Origin: Akkermansiaceae bacterium
GTDB taxonomy: Bacteria; Verrucomicrobiota; Verrucomicrobiia; Verrucomicrobiales; Akkermansiaceae
Direction of reading: 5' to 3'
DNA length: 34,761 bases
Assembly: GCA_903837825.1 (NCBI GenBank)
Contig: CAILVZ010000234.1
Span: 1 to 34,761 of the forward strand
In this document: piece by piece, positions 34,215 to 34,761 of the stretch
Position numbering within the stretch: the first letter of the stretch is position 1
Layout of the letters: every line of letters begins with the position of its first letter
The notes under the pieces: model-generated
What the model saw: the letters and a program-made list of their open reading frames with translations, nothing else
Databases searched by the model: none
Told to the model about the DNA's origin: nothing
Program-made: the position numbers and the translations under genes

Positions 34215-34761
34215 TCAGCGATCCTGACCGCGAGCGGGCCCGGTGCTTTCGCGCAGGATCAATTGGCTTGAGAGAACCTTCTCGCGCGGACCTTCTTTGG
34301 TTTTTCCCTCGATCCGGTCAAAGAGCATTTCCACGGCGTATTGGCTGATCTCACGAATCGGCTGAGCGATCGAGGTGAGGCTCGGATTCAGTAACGGGCA
34401 AAGTGAGATATCATCGACTCCGATGACCGAGAGGTCGCGCGGCACCTGCAAGCCGACATCATGTGCTCCTCGTAAGGCGCCGATGCCGCAGAGGTCGTTC
34501 AAGCCGATCACCGCCGTGAGCGGGTTGCCTTTCCGGCTGTCGATCAGGCGGTGGAATGCTTCTTTTGCTCCGGCCATCGTGTGATCGGACTGCTCCACAT
34601 ATAAATCCTTCTCGTCGAACCCGAGACTGCGCGCAATGCTTAGAAAAATCTCCTGCCGGCCGTTATCCGCTTGGTTCTCGGCGAGCGCCCTGATGAAACC
34701 GACGCGTGAGTGGCCTGTGCGGCGCAGATAGGAAAGCGCCTGACCGAGGCCTCCCTCGAAG
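34215..34761 (-). CDS. LacI/GalR-family regulator, C-terminal part (cut by window edge)
   Basis: The frame is open to the end of the window, so only the last 181 residues are visible. They form the second half of a LacI-type ligand-binding domain: GGLGQALSYLRRTGHSRVGF, QEIFLSIARSLGF, PLTAVIGLNDLCGIGALRGA, DLSVIGVDDISLCPLLNPSL and TSIAQPIREISQYAVEMLFD, ending LILRESTGPARGQDR. The downstream GTG at 34598 that seems to open a shorter frame is internal. The DNA-binding domain and target genes lie outside the window. The ligand is presumably a sugar, as usual in the family. Confidence 0.9.
   Translation of the reverse strand, partial: FEGGLGQALSYLRRTGHSRVGFIRALAENQADNGRQEIFLSIARSLGFDEKDLYVEQSDHTMAGAKEAFHRLIDSRKGNPLTAVIGLNDLCGIGALRGAHDVGLQVPRDLSVIGVDDISLCPLLNPSLTSIAQPIREISQYAVEMLFDRIEGKTKEGPREKVLSSQLILRESTGPARGQDR

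Overview
The window looks like chromosomal DNA of a free-living, polysaccharide-degrading Verrucomicrobiota bacterium, probably near Verrucomicrobiales. Four things suggest this. A perfect TGTTC-N4-GAACA box, the LexA site described for that phylum, precedes the imuA-imuB-dnaE2 cassette. A secreted protein ends in a domain with the motif 'YQVQKSTNLADW', common in Verrucomicrobia. There is a lone pseudopilin of the PVC type and a GPH-type sugar symporter. Shine-Dalgarno sequences are weak throughout, and I see no rRNA, tRNA, CRISPR array, insertion sequence or phage gene.

Layout. 61-2151: M3 oligopeptidase. 2209-3693: rhamnulokinase. 3879-7083: secreted GH81 beta-1,3-glucanase followed by a mutarotase-like protein. 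7070-10279 (minus): operon tonB-exbB-exbD-secreted esterase. 10524-12854: acetolactate synthase large and small subunits, closed by a strong terminator. 13218-17379: secreted binding-module protein, GH16 laminarinase and a pseudopilin. 17601-22428 (minus): a very large clan GH-Q-like phosphorylase followed by a GPH symporter. 22690-24630 (minus): a LacI-type and a PAS-AraC regulator. 24722-28233: three genes of trans-4-hydroxy-L-proline breakdown (epimerase, DapA-family deaminase, 2,5-dioxovalerate dehydrogenase). 28255-33496 (minus): imuA-imuB-dnaE2 with its LexA box. 33632-34018: a small secreted Cys-rich protein. 34215-window edge: the 3' part of a LacI-family regulator.

The main biological story is a beta-1,3-glucan (laminarin/callose/curdlan-like) utilisation system in two blocks separated by unrelated genes. 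Extracellular GH81 and GH16 enzymes would cut the polymer, a domain shared by the GH16 enzyme and a stand-alone secreted protein may bind it, the GPH symporter would import oligosaccharides, and the 1155-residue phosphorylase would split them with phosphate. What ties the blocks together is an inverted repeat, TGCA-N6-TGCA. It occurs in the same orientation upstream of GH81, of the secreted binding protein and of the phosphorylase, with a degraded copy before the pseudopilin. I found it by eye and regard it as the best candidate for a new regulon signal here.

Other points of interest are a 34-bp near-perfect palindrome built around the LexA box, CGAAA/TTTCG palindromes in the tonB/ilvB divergent region, and an apparent excess of the word CTGTTAG, mainly because the rare leucine codon TTA is often followed by G.
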